Positions 1 through 12,600 are shown, numbered from the stretch's first letter. The stretch is DNA of 64,000 nt from Doris montereyensis (GCA_037039925.1 JAXRKP010000070.1:192501-256500); one strand, 5' to 3'. The notes: a model not told the origin generated them from the sequence alone. Made by a program: numbers and translations.

Positions 1-3000
1 CATAGGTGCGAGAGATGCTGCTGACAGTGGTAGATAATTGTTCCTGGCATGCGTCTTTGGTGATCTTGGTACTCGTAGCTTAGCACCGTAACAGGGACTC
101 ACCTCAATCTCGTCACCATCCACCTGATATCGTCGTTGATTCATTTCCCGGCAAATAGTTTCCCCTGAGCCGGGTCTGTAAACTCAACAAACCAAACATA
201 GCGAGTACCAGGCATCCGGATATGGAACTCCCTCTTCTTTCGCGTGTCCTTTCAAGAAGGACGCTAGAATATCCGTTTTGCTCTCCAGGTCGCTTGTATG
301 TGATTCTGAGTTACCTTGTCTGATGAGTGAGACTCGAAGATGATCAGGGCTCTCGGCCATGAGCTTTGAGATCTTGTACAAGCTTCTCTGAAATGTCTTC
401 TTCGGTGGTCGCTGCTCCAACTTCGAAGATGATAAGATCCCCTACATCGGTTGGACATATATCTATTTCGCACATTTCCCCAGACAGATCTACGCGACGT
501 CCAATTAACATGGCCTTGTCAAGTGGAGAGCATTTGATGACAGCCCTTCTCCCTCCGTCTGCAGGTGTTTCGTGGAGCCATGACACTTTTGCCTCAAAGA
601 TATTTGTTTTTTGATTGCTTCCACTACTGCTCCTCATCATCTCGGTGACGTAATGCTTTGTCATTGGTGGTACCCACCACCATAGCGAAGGCCTCCAAGA
701 TAGATCCAAACACAACGCTGCCCCACGCATGATTCCCCGTCATCTTGCTTGAATTTGTTGATCTCCCGTATCTGACCAAACTTCTTTTGAAGCGTGTATA
801 AACCTTGCTAATGGTCACCTCTTTTGAGCCTTTTTCACAAGAATTCGATTGCTCAGCGACGGAATCGAAATGACTTTGATACATGCTCCCTGTCCGATCT
901 CAATTTTCAATTGTTTACCTCAGATGTTGTTTCAACTTTGAAATGCAGATCCATTTCTTCGCAGAGTAACTTAGCAACAATAGAGTTTTTGAGCGTATTC
1001 AATGTTTTTACAATATGTGGCTTCATTGAAGAATTTGAATAATAAATGTTAATAGCTCTTGCTTTTGTCACCCTCCAAAATACACTTGCTGGTGGAGTCA
1101 TCGTTAAAACGCTTTTCAAGTTGCCACATATTGCCAAAGTAAGGGCCAACAAGGTGTTTGAAGACACACATGCCAACTTCATGACTATAGACCGAACCTT
1201 TTTTTAGATTCGTGATATTTTACTCTAATATTATGTCTTGATTGGAGAGCGTCCTGTACCCACTGTTCCTCGACGGCAACGAAACCTGTTATGTATTCTT
1301 TGGAATCGTGTATTAGATTGGTGGAAACGATCCACTTTGGAATCTGCCCACCAGTCGTTGCAGCCAGATGGCTGTCTGGGTGTATCGAAGCAATGATGAG
1401 AAGTGAGTGATTTGTACTCATTCTTGGCACCGTCAAGGACGTACTCACGGATGCAACATTAACTTCAAGCATTATTTTTCTTAGTGTATCATCAGCCTTC
1501 GCTGTATTGGAAAATTGTTTGTCAACCTTAATGTTCAGTTGTTCCTTCAAAGTTATCAAAATCTCATCGACGGAACGACGAATTGGGAAGCCAAGAGTTT
1601 TGTAATTAATGCTATTCTGGTGACACCATGAAGCCTTGTTTGCCTTGGGAAGACTACTCCAAGTCTTGAAGACGTTTAGGGATGATGAGGTCTCCGTCTT
1701 GTGATTGCAGTTTCTGTTTGCACGCGGCCAGGCTCCTTGTCTAGGTCAGAGAAGCCGCTGTAGAAGATGTCCACGTCAGGGTTGTGATAGATCATACAGG
1801 CCAGCACGACGGCATCGTATGCCAGACCGCGCCACCAGGCTTTGTAAATGATCGAGTTGTTGACTATGTCAAAGGGGCAGCCTTCAACATCCATTTGCCC
1901 GCCTCAGTGATCTTTCGTTTTCGCTCCCCAACATAAGCCAGCATCTGAACTGCTGAGGTCATAGCAGACTCTGGTTGGCGTTTGGAGAAAGTCAAACGAG
2001 TCCGCTGCAATGCCCAACTCATGAAAGTTGAGAAGTAACTTTCCAGGTCTTCCGTAGAATTTCTGGTACGTTCATTTCGTCATTGTATCAAAATCCTCCT
2101 TCGAATAAAGTCTGTAACATTTTCTCCAGGTTTACGACCGGCAAGATTTTTCCTCTGATTTGCAGAGCTGTTTATAGCACGAGTTGCAGAAATTTGATGT
2201 TTCGTCTTAAATCGTACGTCTTCTCCACTTTCACCCCAGAATCAATGACAATTCTTACATCCTCGAAAGCAACTGAATTTTCCACAGAATTTGTGGCAAA
2301 TATAATTTTTCGACACCTTCGGCAATCTTTCAAACGATTTGCTCAATTCTTCTTGAGCCAGCTGTTCGTGAATGGCAATGCATTTGAAATCAGTTTTTCC
2401 CACAAATCGACTCTAAACTCCTTGCAACATCTGATTATTTCTAAAGAGGTTTTCAGGAAAATTAAAATGTTTCCAGTTAGATCACTGCAGTGAATATCGG
2501 CAGCTTGAGACACAGCTTTCATTTCATAATTTTCGGAAACTTTCTGGCATGTCCTCTTCGTGCAGTACATCCACGGAAAGATTCCTCCGGACACACGAAT
2601 CTCAGATATCGTAGTGAATTTTTGACAATAACATGCTGTGACCATCCTGTGATACTGAAAATAGACTCTCGCAAGTGTTTTTGCTTGAAGGCATCTTGTG
2701 ATCACTCCAATTAAAATGTCTGTATTCAAAGTTCTTTCCTGAACATCGTCTATAACAATACATGAGTATTTTGGAGATTAGGGTCCTCTTCGACTTCTTT
2801 GAGAAAGCATTGATCTGTTGTGAATAGAATCCGTGTCTTAGTTTCATCGATTTTGCAACTGGTGTTAGTTTTGTAACCTACCACGTGACCCATTCTTCCC
2901 ACTAGGTCTTTGGCGACTTTTTGCGCAAGACCCATGACAGCAGACTCCTGGGTTCAATACTGACAAGGATTCCAGTATCTGCGTAACCCGCATCATACAA

Positions 3001-5289
3001 ATACTGAATCAATCCGTGCTCTTCCTTGACCCCGGCTCTCCTGAGACTATGCATAACTGATTACTCTTCAAGAGCTTTAGAATAGCTTTTCTATGCGCGT
3101 ATATTGATGGGCGTTGTCTAATCGATTACATTCTATTCCAACAGCTTCCAGGAAAGCGTTAACATCTTTTCCTGTTACCGTTGATGGAATTTTTCTTTCT
3201 GAAACCTTGTGTCAAGACGTTCAAGCGTTCTGAAAATTCAATTTTCTGATCTTTGAGCATCAATATCTGCTCACGTAAAGCTGCAACGTAATCAAGGTTT
3301 AAGCAGTGTTCGTGTTCCCTTTTTTGTTTTCTGTTTGCAAAATCAGTTCTTGTTCACAGTTTGAAATTTTCGTTGATTGCCTTGTAATGTATTTGTCTTT
3401 GCCTCCTTAGCGCTGACTAACGCCTCGGTAATTTTCAACTGGATTTGTGACGCTTCATCTGCTGTGTCTTTTGCATCTTGCTTTACCTCTTGCTCACTCG
3501 ATTCTCTACAGTTTACATTCATTTGCCTCAAATGTCTATTATCTGAAGTGCCTTCTTAAATCGTTTGGCGTCTGCTTTGCTTTCAGTCTTTATCAAACAA
3601 ACCGTAGACTTTTCTGTCATCGAAACAGATTCCTCAATGATAGAGAAGTTGAGGAACACTTCAGTCATCGACTCCTTGATAAACTGGACAAAGAGGTGTG
3701 GACTGTGAAAACGTTTTTCCACTGAAAGCAAAAGAGTCTGAGTAACGGACACTGGACCAGTAGACTTGATCTTATCTTTGGTTTTCTTTTGGATTTATTG
3801 CTGGCGGGTTTTGATGTCTCTTTCTTCAATGGTGTTCGTGTGTTACCTTCGCTTGTTGAAGAATTTAAACCACCAAGCACATTCTGATAATCAGAACTTT
3901 TTCTTCAGATCCTTTCGTTTCTGCCACGGACACAGAAATTGAAGTGTTTAGTGTTCCGCATAACAATTCGACCATGTCCTTAATGTGTCTTTTAGCATTG
4001 TCAATATGAAGTGCTGGAACAGTAAACTCGCACGTAGTTTCCTCAGATTTGTGGAAAAGGGTCACTGTCTTGAATCGGACCTCAGATTCAAAAGTCTGAT
4101 GGCTTTCTAATGTCTCTGCGGTCGTTTCTTCCGAATCTGAAATTGTGGGCTTTGAAATGTTGATCTTATCAATTTCTTCACTTCAGCGGCATTTTCAAAG
4201 CACTTTTGAAATGTAGGGAGACGTCTAAACATGCAATTATCAATCCAGCATTTTGTTTCGGATTTGCTCTTTTCTTGCCTTTTGTTCGTGTGTCACACGG
4301 TCTGAGGTCGTTTGGATGAACATGTGACACATCTTCAGGACTGTCTTGTTTGTCAGACGACGAAGCGCATGGCGACCTGGATGACATTACTGGATTTTGC
4401 ATACGATTGCAGTTGTCATCGACTGCTTTCCCAGACTTCCCTTTTTTTATTCGTAGTTTTACTCGTGGCTGTAACAGTTTCGGAGTTCCCATGTGCTGAA
4501 GTGCTTTTGCGAACGTCGCTGCCTTTCTGTTTCCGACTGGCTTCGCATTGATTATCATCAGGAAGCTCTTTATCACAGCTGTTGTCCTGACTAACAGTCT
4601 TCGGCGCGTTTGCCTTTTGCGTTTTGCTTTCCTTTTTAGAAGGAGTCACTGGCTTCTTCGTCGTTGTTGACTTTCTTTTCCGTGTCACCCATTTTGGTGG
4701 ATACTTTTGTAGCTTTCACCTTTTTTAAATGGGGATCGGTGTGATGACCAAAGCCAGGCTGCTTCTCCTGCTGCTGCTTGTGCTGCGGCTTCTGCTTCTG
4801 CTGGGGGTAAAGGTCGGACGTGGAATCTGAGTACAGATGTCGCTGGTATGGCGGCGGTGCAAACGGCGGCGGCGGCGGCGGTGGCAGCGGATCATAACAG
4901 ACGGAAGTGGCTCCCGTTGGGTGTTCCAACAAATCCTGAAGCGGCACATAGGCGCTGCTGGGTAGCTGCTGCTGGCTCGTTGACGTGAACTGCTGTTGCC
5001 CCGGTGGGTTGTTCATGCTGATCGTGACATGAAATGGTACCTGGTCTCGATTTGAAAGATGGGGCATGTAAGGGGCATAACTCTGGTATGGTAGATGAGA
5101 TGATGGAGCTTCTGGTGGAAATGTCGAAGTGAAGCTATCTACGTAATTTGAATTGTATCCACAGCCACTTTGTTGAGGCATTCCATTTTCCGATAATTCG
5201 TCGTCTCTTTGGGCATTCCCATCAGCGCGATTTCTTGAGCGTTTGCTTCTCTGAGAGCCACCCGGTTTGGCTTTGCCTGACTCGGACAT
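1..5289 (-). pseudogene. DEAH-box RNA helicase (DEAH12-like) pseudogene, partial at left edge
   Basis: Reading the minus strand from an ATG at 5289, pieces in all three frames join into one large helicase-like protein. Order: a Pro/Gln-rich N-terminus (5289-4640), Lys/Ser-rich linker pieces (4688-4178), a spacer of unknown fold with a possible coiled coil near 3350-3530, then a DExH core. Motif I reads GEPGSRKST (3015-3041; consensus GxGKS/T has a Gly where this has Arg). Motif II reads IDDVQER (about 2733-2755; DEAH expected). Motif V contains ATNSVENS (about 2265-2300) and motif VI reads QRKNLAGR (2134-2157). A helicase C-terminal/OB-like stretch follows (about 1900-1190), with IHPDSHLAATTG and IPKWIVSTNLIHDSKEY. 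Single-base frameshifts and stops recur, for example just after motif I. I see no splice sites between domains, so a retroposed or intronless copy is likely. Family known: DEAH RNA helicases unwind RNA; DEAH12-like members often end in a RING-type ubiquitin ligase module, which would lie off the left edge. Non-function is inferred from the broken frame and lost catalytic residues. Confidence 0.8.
4847..4893 (-). repeat. GC-rich CGG/CCG triplet run inside the helicase relic
   Basis: A short run of GGC triplets on the plus strand. On the minus strand it encodes a proline run in the N-terminal low-complexity part of the helicase pseudogene. It is one of the few GC-rich spots in an AT-rich window. 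Confidence 0.6.
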
Positions 5290-5975
5290 TTCTACTATCA
5301 ATTTTTAAGGCTTATTGATATATGAATATGAAATGATTCAATGTGATGGTTCACAACAAAGAGTCAAATAAATATCAACTAATCACTTTCTTTTAAATAT
5401 ATAAATACTATAAAATAAAAGAGAAATTTGGATCAGAAATTTCAAACGTTTTCTTCAATTCAAATCACACAAATGTATAGCATTTAAATCTTATCGAGTA
5501 ATCACATCATGGTAACTTCCGGTATCACGTAGTCCACTGTACATTTGGAACAAATAGTCAATTTGATGAACGGAAATGAGGTCATGAAATAAACACGTCA
5601 TGCAACAACACTTTTGCTAGAAACATTCCGAGAAACAGACAGGACATCTCGTGCTATAGCAAACAAACCAACAACAACAACAAAAAAAACATTAACAGCA
5701 AAGGAGAAGAAGTTCAAATTTGGCGCTTTGTTGGCGTTTAACGTTGGCCAAGTGAATATTTCGACTTACGAAGGTGGAGCCAGAGCTTGGAAAGTTTGTA
5801 TTCATTTATTATACGTGGTGATGTGACATCCAAAGATTTCAAGACGCAACCAAATTGCTTTGTCGTTCAGTATGCGCAAAGCTGTGAATGAAAATAAATA
5901 AAATAGGAAAAACAATAGGAAGACGATATCTGTATTAAAATTTGTTGGTTAGTGATCTATGCATTGATTTATTTG
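5290..5975. other. Intergenic stretch upstream of the helicase relic
   Basis: AT-rich sequence 5' of the helicase pseudogene start. I see no coding exon, RNA gene or clear promoter. A short open frame at 5614-5826 is low-complexity (Thr/Lys-rich) and has no recognisable domain. Confidence 0.4.
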
Positions 5976-6122
<147 letters not shown>

Positions 6123-6164
6123 TTTACGTATTTAATCTATGGGTTTTTTTTTATCTATTTATCT

Positions 6165-6480
6165 GTGTGGCGTCGGTGGCTGCGTGATTAGGCTACCGGA
6201 CTTTAGATCATGAGGTCCCGAGTTCGATTCCTAGCAAAACTTTGTCCGGCGTTGTGTTCCTTGCGAAAGACGCTTAAGACACATTTTCCCCACTCGACCC
6301 AGGTGCAAATGGATACAAGTCCTAGTTTGGGAGTAAAACCCTGCGTCAGATAAGCGTTATGTCCAGGAGGTGATTTCATTATCTGTTTTGCTTCACGCTA
6401 TAGAAACTAGGGATAAGCTCCTGCTCTATTGGCCGTAATGGATTAGAAGGAATTTTACTTTTTACTTCTTACTTTACTTA
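6165..6480 (+). mobile_element. tRNA-derived SINE, copy A
   Basis: An A-box-like sequence (TGGCTGCGTGATTAGGC, 6177-6193) and a good B box (GAGTTCGATTCC, 6220-6231) are spaced as in a Pol III tRNA-type promoter. Downstream is a body containing GTTGTGTTCCTTGCGAAAG and CCACTCGACCCAGGTGCAAA, then a T-rich tail. Related sequence recurs at 19410-19675 (copy B) and 55845-55990 (copy C). The body resembles the conserved central domains known in metazoan SINEs of the Nin-DC kind; that comparison is from memory and needs alignment. Confidence 0.7.
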
Positions 6481-6837
6481 TCTATTGAACTATTCCTTAT
6501 TTATTGATATATAGATATATCATTATCTATTTATAATGTATTTTTCATCTACTTATTTATTAATTTATCATTTGCTTAATATTGTTGACGTGTTGTTGTT
6601 TTGGTTTTTTGTTGTGGGGTTGTTGTTTTGTTTTTATTTTATTTTTATTTGGGGGGAGAGGGTGTCAATTATTTATTAACTGTTATTTATTACGGATTCA
6701 TTTATCATTATTTATTTTTGTGTTATTCATTTGCTGTGTGTAGTAACTTAGATAATATTACATTATGAATTTCACAAATTAACAAATACCAAAATAGATT
6801 TTAAATTTCACTGATATTCATTTCCATAAATACTGTA
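6481..6837. other. AT-rich intergenic stretch
   Basis: T-rich and TTTAT-rich sequence with no ORF, exon or RNA signal that I can support. Confidence 0.4.
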
Positions 6838-7130
6838 GTGCAGAATCATTATAAATTACAAATTACATTATATCCGCACATATTCAAAAATCATCATAAA
6901 TTACATATTACATTATATCTGCACATACTCAAAAATTATTATAAATTACATATTACATTATATCTGCACATACCCAAGAATCCTTGTAAATTACATATTA
7001 CAGTATATCTGCACATGCCCAAGAATCATTATAAATTACATGTTACATTATATCTGCACATACCAAGAATCATTATAAAGAATCATTATTAAATTACATA
7101 TTACATTATATCTGCACATGCCCAAGAATT
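6838..7130. repeat. 45-bp minisatellite, about six copies
   Basis: A unit of about 45 bp built around AAATTACATATTACATTATA, followed by TCTGCACATACCCAAGAATC, is repeated about six times with point changes. One unit near 7060-7090 carries a partial duplication. Because 45 is a multiple of 3 the array makes an 84-codon open frame of 15-residue repeats. I read that frame as a by-product, not a gene. Confidence 0.9.
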
Positions 7131-7770
7131 TTTGTTGTTGTCTATTTTCTTTATTCATAAGACTATTTGCTGGATGGATTTAACAAGGCAGCAATGTCTG
7201 ATAGCTCAGCTGTGAACGGTTTTGACGCAGCCATTACTGCATTACAGTACATGTGCACTATATTCAACGTCTTTTGTTTTCTTCGTACCGAGTACTACTA
7301 AATGACATAGTCTACTGCTAACTGCTAAGACATCGTCGGGGTGTTGTTTACCCGAGGCTCTTCATCCAGTCTACAGACATACTTCAATACGATAGGCTTG
7401 GAAAACCAAATCTATATTTAATGGAGGGATACAATTAAAACAACAGTTCTTGTGTCTTTTACGGTAAAATAAAAAATATTGACATGAACCCAAATTAATA
7501 GCACTGAAATCGTTTCCTTTGTGCTTCTTCTTGAATAGCACATAAAAAAATTCACTTTAATGTACATGTATTCCTAAATCCTAGCGAGAAAGCCAACATT
7601 CTAAATTTAACCTTTCTTACTTGTGTTGTCTGCAAACGCGTTTCCCCAATAAACCCAGGTCTAAATCTAGATAAAAAAAAAAGTTTTATCATACGTTAAT
7701 GGAAGAAAGGTCGATCGTGTAATCATGATTGGCTTTTAAACCAGGCCCCCATAAGTTCTATACTATGTTA
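7131..7770. other. Intergenic stretch
   Basis: No ORF, exon or repeat that I can support. There is a short TAGCTCAG match near 7203, but no B box follows at a suitable distance. Confidence 0.4.
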
Positions 7771-7998
7771 GAACAAATTCAATACAGTCGTTATTAAGGG
7801 TGGACCTGGGCATGGGCAAGAAGACTAGAAAAATATCTTCATAACTGTATTCGTTGATTAAACATAATAAACATCAACGTAAAGAACAAATTCAATACAG
7901 TCGATATTAAAGGTAGACCAGGGTATAGGCAAGAAGACTAGAAAAAGTATCTACATAACTGTATTCGTTGATTATACATAATAAACATGTCAACTTAA
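7771..7998. repeat. Tandem duplication of a ~115-bp unit
   Basis: Two adjacent copies share AACAAATTCAATACAGTCG at the start, then GGCAAGAAGACTAGAAAAA, then AACTGTATTCGTTGATTA and ACATAATAAACAT. They differ by scattered substitutions, so the duplication is not recent. Confidence 0.85.
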
Positions 7999-8600
7999 GA
8001 AAACGTCCCGCCATTTCTCTCAACCCTTTGAAAAATCAAAAACTTTGGACGGGCAGGTTTGAGTTTGTCTGTCTTTGTGTTCGATCGAATGCAGGCTAGC
8101 ATCAATGGATAGACTCGTCAGGAGATGCACCATACACCATACAAAACTGATATACGGTATTATAAAAGACAATACGAAACAATTCAACTACAAATTTTAG
8201 CGTAGATTATTTCTCTTAGAACTCCTTCCTTATAATCTTCATTTATTACTCTATGCTTTTATTCTCTTCCATGTTCCTCTTTCAATGTATGTCCTCTTTC
8301 TTCGTCCCTTCTCTATTTCTGGCTATTTTCTTATTAACATTTCGTGTGATCTCGGTCTGACAAAATACAATATTATTAGAAACATTTCATGCTTTTATCG
8401 TATTTCCTATGACAATTTTTGTCTTGTTATTTGCTATCATTTAATATCACTCTACAGTAATATTTTTGCTGTAATTTTGTACAGTTTCATTAATTGCATT
8501 GATTAAATATATTAGCTTTCTATTTCTTTCTTCATCAGCCCTCTTTCTACTTTCCGATGTATGGGTTTAGATGCCTGAAAACCAACCCCATAGGAACAAA
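7999..8600. other. Intergenic stretch
   Basis: AT-rich DNA without a recognisable gene. The open frame at 8285-8506 is hydrophobic because of T-rich codons and shows no family resemblance. Confidence 0.4.
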
Positions 8601-8604
8601 GAAA

Positions 8605-8707
8605 GCGTAGTTAGCTCGATTGGTAGCACGCTTTCTTTTCATGGCGAGGCGATGGGTGACGAAGCAGAGGTCGCGGGTTCGATCCCCATGGTGGCCAGGA
8701 TTTTTTT
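8605..8707 (+). mobile_element. tRNA-like Pol III unit (SINE head or tRNA pseudogene)
   Basis: A near-consensus A box (TAGCTCGATTGGTAG, 8612-8626) and a consensus B box (GGGTTCGATCCCC, 8675-8687) are followed by a seven-T run at 8701-8707 that could end Pol III transcription. The A-to-B spacing is longer than in a standard tRNA, and I could not fold a proper anticodon arm. This makes a SINE head or decayed tRNA copy more likely than a working tRNA. Confidence 0.55.
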
Positions 8708-8816
8708 CTGTCTATTCCTTGTGTTTGTCTCGTCTTTGTTCCTATGGAGTTTTCATATTATATTGTGTCATTGACTTCACTTCCGACATGCCCCTTGCCT
8801 CACTGTTTGTCTTTAT

Positions 8817-9242
<426 letters not shown>

Positions 9243-9329
9243 CTTTCTTTCTCTCTTTCTCTATCACACTCCCTACTTCTTTGTGTTCTTAAGTTTGTGG
9301 ACTTGTAAAGAATATATCTAATGTTTTGT

Positions 9330-10345
9330 CTCCTCTGGTGGTAGAGTCGACCATTTGCCTCTGTCCTAGTCTGTGCATTGTATCAATGTATTTAAGAATG
9401 ATGGCATTTGGTTTTGGTATTCTTTTAAGCTTTCTGAACATCATTCTATATCTGGTAAGTTAAAATCTCCTCCTATCCAAGTAATTGCTCTTTTATTCTT
9501 AATGGATATTTCCTGAAGTTCTTAACACACGTCAGTGCTGGTGTCTACATCTGTGTTTGGGGTATATAAACGGAGACAGCAATCATAGGTCTTTTTCATT
9601 TGATTCTAATTTGGCAACAACAAAAAATTTAATTAGTTTTCCTGTGTGGAATATTTCCTTTGTTAATTATTTCTTAATAGCTATGAGAACTCCATTTCCT
9701 TTTTTCATGATTCTATCTCTTCTGTATACATCATATGTATCAAGCAATAGTTCTGGTGTTTTTATTTCTGGGTTGAGCCATGTTTCTGTTCCCAGCATTA
9801 CATCTGACTTCATAGTTTCATTTAATTGGCATGATTCAGCAGCTTTTCTGTACAAACTTTGAAAGTGTATTATTAAGCATATTAGATTATTCGACTGTGT
9901 TGAGTTTGAATGTTTAGGTTTACATCTAGGATTATGATTGTTAGGGCTTGGTATTTGGCGTAGTTTTAGGTTAAATTCTAGTTCATTGAAAGCGTTTAAA
10001 CAATTCGACCTAGTTCTATTTGATCATTTTTTTTTACTTTTAATGTTTTAGTTTTAGGTTTACTACATGTTTCAGGTTTAAATCTATTGTTTGAATGCTT
10101 AAGATCAAGGGCACTGAAACTGTTTGAAGTTGATAAATCAAAACTACTGTATAGGTTAGAACTTAAATCGTATAATCCACATTCTGTACATTCCCATGTC
10201 ACATTTGAATTTCCTATGGATTTGTGTAGATTTTGGTTGATTCCTAAACAATTCATGTGATAACAGCTATGGCAGTTGTCTCATTCAATCCATATCTACA
10301 TCTTCTGTCGTAGACTGGTCTGCGTGGTCCTGGGTTAAATGTATG
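9330..10345 (-). mobile_element. 5' fragment of an APE-type non-LTR retrotransposon (CR1/L2-like), decayed
   Basis: Reading from 10345 down: an NPGP motif (10325-10336), then a zinc-finger-like remnant containing NCHSCYHMNC and WECTECGLYDLSSNL, then a linker, then apurinic-type endonuclease pieces. The endonuclease pieces include GTETWLNPEI and YDVYRRDRIMKKGNGVLIAI (9667-9800) and GGDFNLPDIE (about 9449-9478). Frames are broken by indels and stops. No reverse transcriptase follows, so this is a 5' fragment. The PHD-like finger fused before the endonuclease is a layout I know from invertebrate CR1/L2-like elements; the exact clade is inference. Confidence 0.7.
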
Positions 10346-10575
10346 CATGTCTCTTTGCCTTTTTTTTTTAATTCAATAATTTGGTTTCTCTTTAACAGCT
10401 TGCGAGTGCAAGCACTGCGTGTTCCACGGCCCTCGACGTCATAATAATAATGCAATCCTACCTCATACCAAGGGACGCAACTAAAAATGTATCCGGTCCA
10501 ACATCGCTATCGTTTATTCACTCCCCTCCCTACCTAAGAAGAACACAACAAACAAACAAATCCAATACAAACAAC
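10346..10575. other. Short intergenic stretch
   Basis: Nothing recognisable apart from a short ATAATA run near 10441. Confidence 0.3.
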
Positions 10576-10640
10576 AACAAAGACGACGACGACGACGACG
10601 ACGACGACGGCGACAACAACGATGATGACGGCAACATAAC
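10576..10640. repeat. (GAC)n-rich triplet microsatellite
   Basis: A run of about nine GAC triplets with AAC and GAT variants. It gives an Asp-rich open frame that I do not consider a gene. Confidence 0.8.
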
Positions 10641-12600
10641 CATAACACAAACAAACACATTAGTAAAGAAAAAAAGACAAAAAAATTCGTTTGATCTTAT
10701 CTAGGCAGGCACTTTTATCAAGTTCGTCGTCTGAAACTTTAATGTTAGGGTTTTGTGATTATTTTCTAAAATTCTTACGGACGAACAAGTTGCAACAAAG
10801 TTATTCAAAGTATTTTACCACAAATGCATGGCTTATTGTTTAAACAACTCTTAAGTTGGGGGCATCAAGTGTTGATTGCTGCTGGTGCTATTACTACCGT
10901 TGTCATTGTTGTTACTTTATTGAGTTGGGTTGTTTTTTTTATTTCATGATTTTTTTAGTTGGGCGTTTTCTTTGCTTGATTTCAATTTTAAATTTGTATT
11001 ATTTGGTTCTCTTAAAATATAGTTTAACAAGAAAAGCCAACGTATCTATATAAGTCTATTTGGGGGTATTGTGGGAAAAAACAACAATATTATTTATATT
11101 GGTAGGCTACATAAGGTAAACCGCATATCACAATCAGTAATCAGAAAGAATATTATGAGTTTCAAACTTCCTGAAATTAAAACATAGCACTATACATAAC
11201 ACACAAGGGGGATTTATTGATTATTGTTGTTTTTACTGTGTCTTCTTCCTTTTTTGTTTGTTCTGTTTCTATTTATGTGTCTGCCTTTTCGTTAAAATAT
11301 AGATGTTCCATTTTATTACAATAGGCCTATAAGCCTAAGCTTATTTTGTCTGAGTTTTTGTTTTAATCTCTTTTTGTCGTGGCATTGTAGCATACTTATG
11401 TGTAGTTGTGTTATTGTTTGTTTGTAATTTCATAGTTATTTAATTTCTTATCTTACTTTAGGGGAGGGGGCGGTCAATTCGTTTTTATTGTTTTCGGGAT
11501 GTCATCTCTTTGTTTATTGCCTTTTTGTATAACTGTTTGTTTGGTTTATTTTATTTTACTTTTAAATTTGTTCTTTTTGATGTCTGGGAACCTAAACTAT
11601 AGTTTTATTTTCATGCCGTTTTCTCTACACTGCCCCCTTTTTTTTTATCCTTGACTGTTCTCTCTTCTCATTTTCTTCCCGTGTAAACATTTTCTGGACC
11701 CGTTGTTTATCGTCATCCATCAAAATAACACTCGTGGTTTTGCTTTCTGTCCGCATTAGATTTGATTGCTTTAAGTTTGTTTTTAATTAAGTGTAGGTCA
11801 AACTCGCTTTTATCCTTTATTAGAGCATTTTACAAACTCCAATAAACATAACAAAAGCCGTGCTTGATTCCATCTCATGCATAAACTAATTAGGCCTGTC
11901 TGAATAGAAGACAAAAATGTACGATCGGCTGGTTCTTTCTTGCGACATGAAGATACAAATTAGTATTTTCGTTTTGAAGCGATCTGTTTTATAGAAGCGT
12001 TCCGATACCATATTTTTTTTTAACATAGTCAAATAGCGACAGTTCGAGGGAAATATCGAGTAGTGAATCTTCAGAACATGTATTCGAGTCTCTACATTTC
12101 GTCAAAACAATAAAGGCCTAGATTTCCAGAACTCACCCGCGAGCATTCTTTTTATTTGCAATTTTCTGTTACCCTCATCCTTGATTTGGAAAATGTTATG
12201 AGCAAATAAAAGGGGAGAAAATTCACAAAGACGATGGATTCGGAGGTTGCAGACCTTCTATCTGCCAGCACTTCGCGCACGGGTAGATCTATGTTGTTGA
12301 CTTGTTTTCCTTCATCTCACTCTGGCTCTACCTCTCATGATTCACTAATATTTAATAATAAAATCTACACCCACTCAAATTGTTAGCTCATTTAACTTGC
12401 CATTGTTATTACATCACGCGCACACATGCTAGCCATTTCATTTTAAGCTACACCCTTATGTGGAAAGAAAATTGTACTAGATTTCGATCTCTAGATCAAG
12501 TTGTACTGTATTGTATAATCTTCTATTGTATTATAATGTAACTAACATTAAAAATAATTTACAATAAACATGATCCAGAAGTTCCTTCACTCTCTTCTTA
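10641..12600. other. AT-rich intergenic or intronic stretch
   Basis: No convincing exon, RNA gene or transposon in about 2 kb. AGGCCTAT-type words, common in mollusc DNA in my experience, occur near 11322. Confidence 0.4.
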
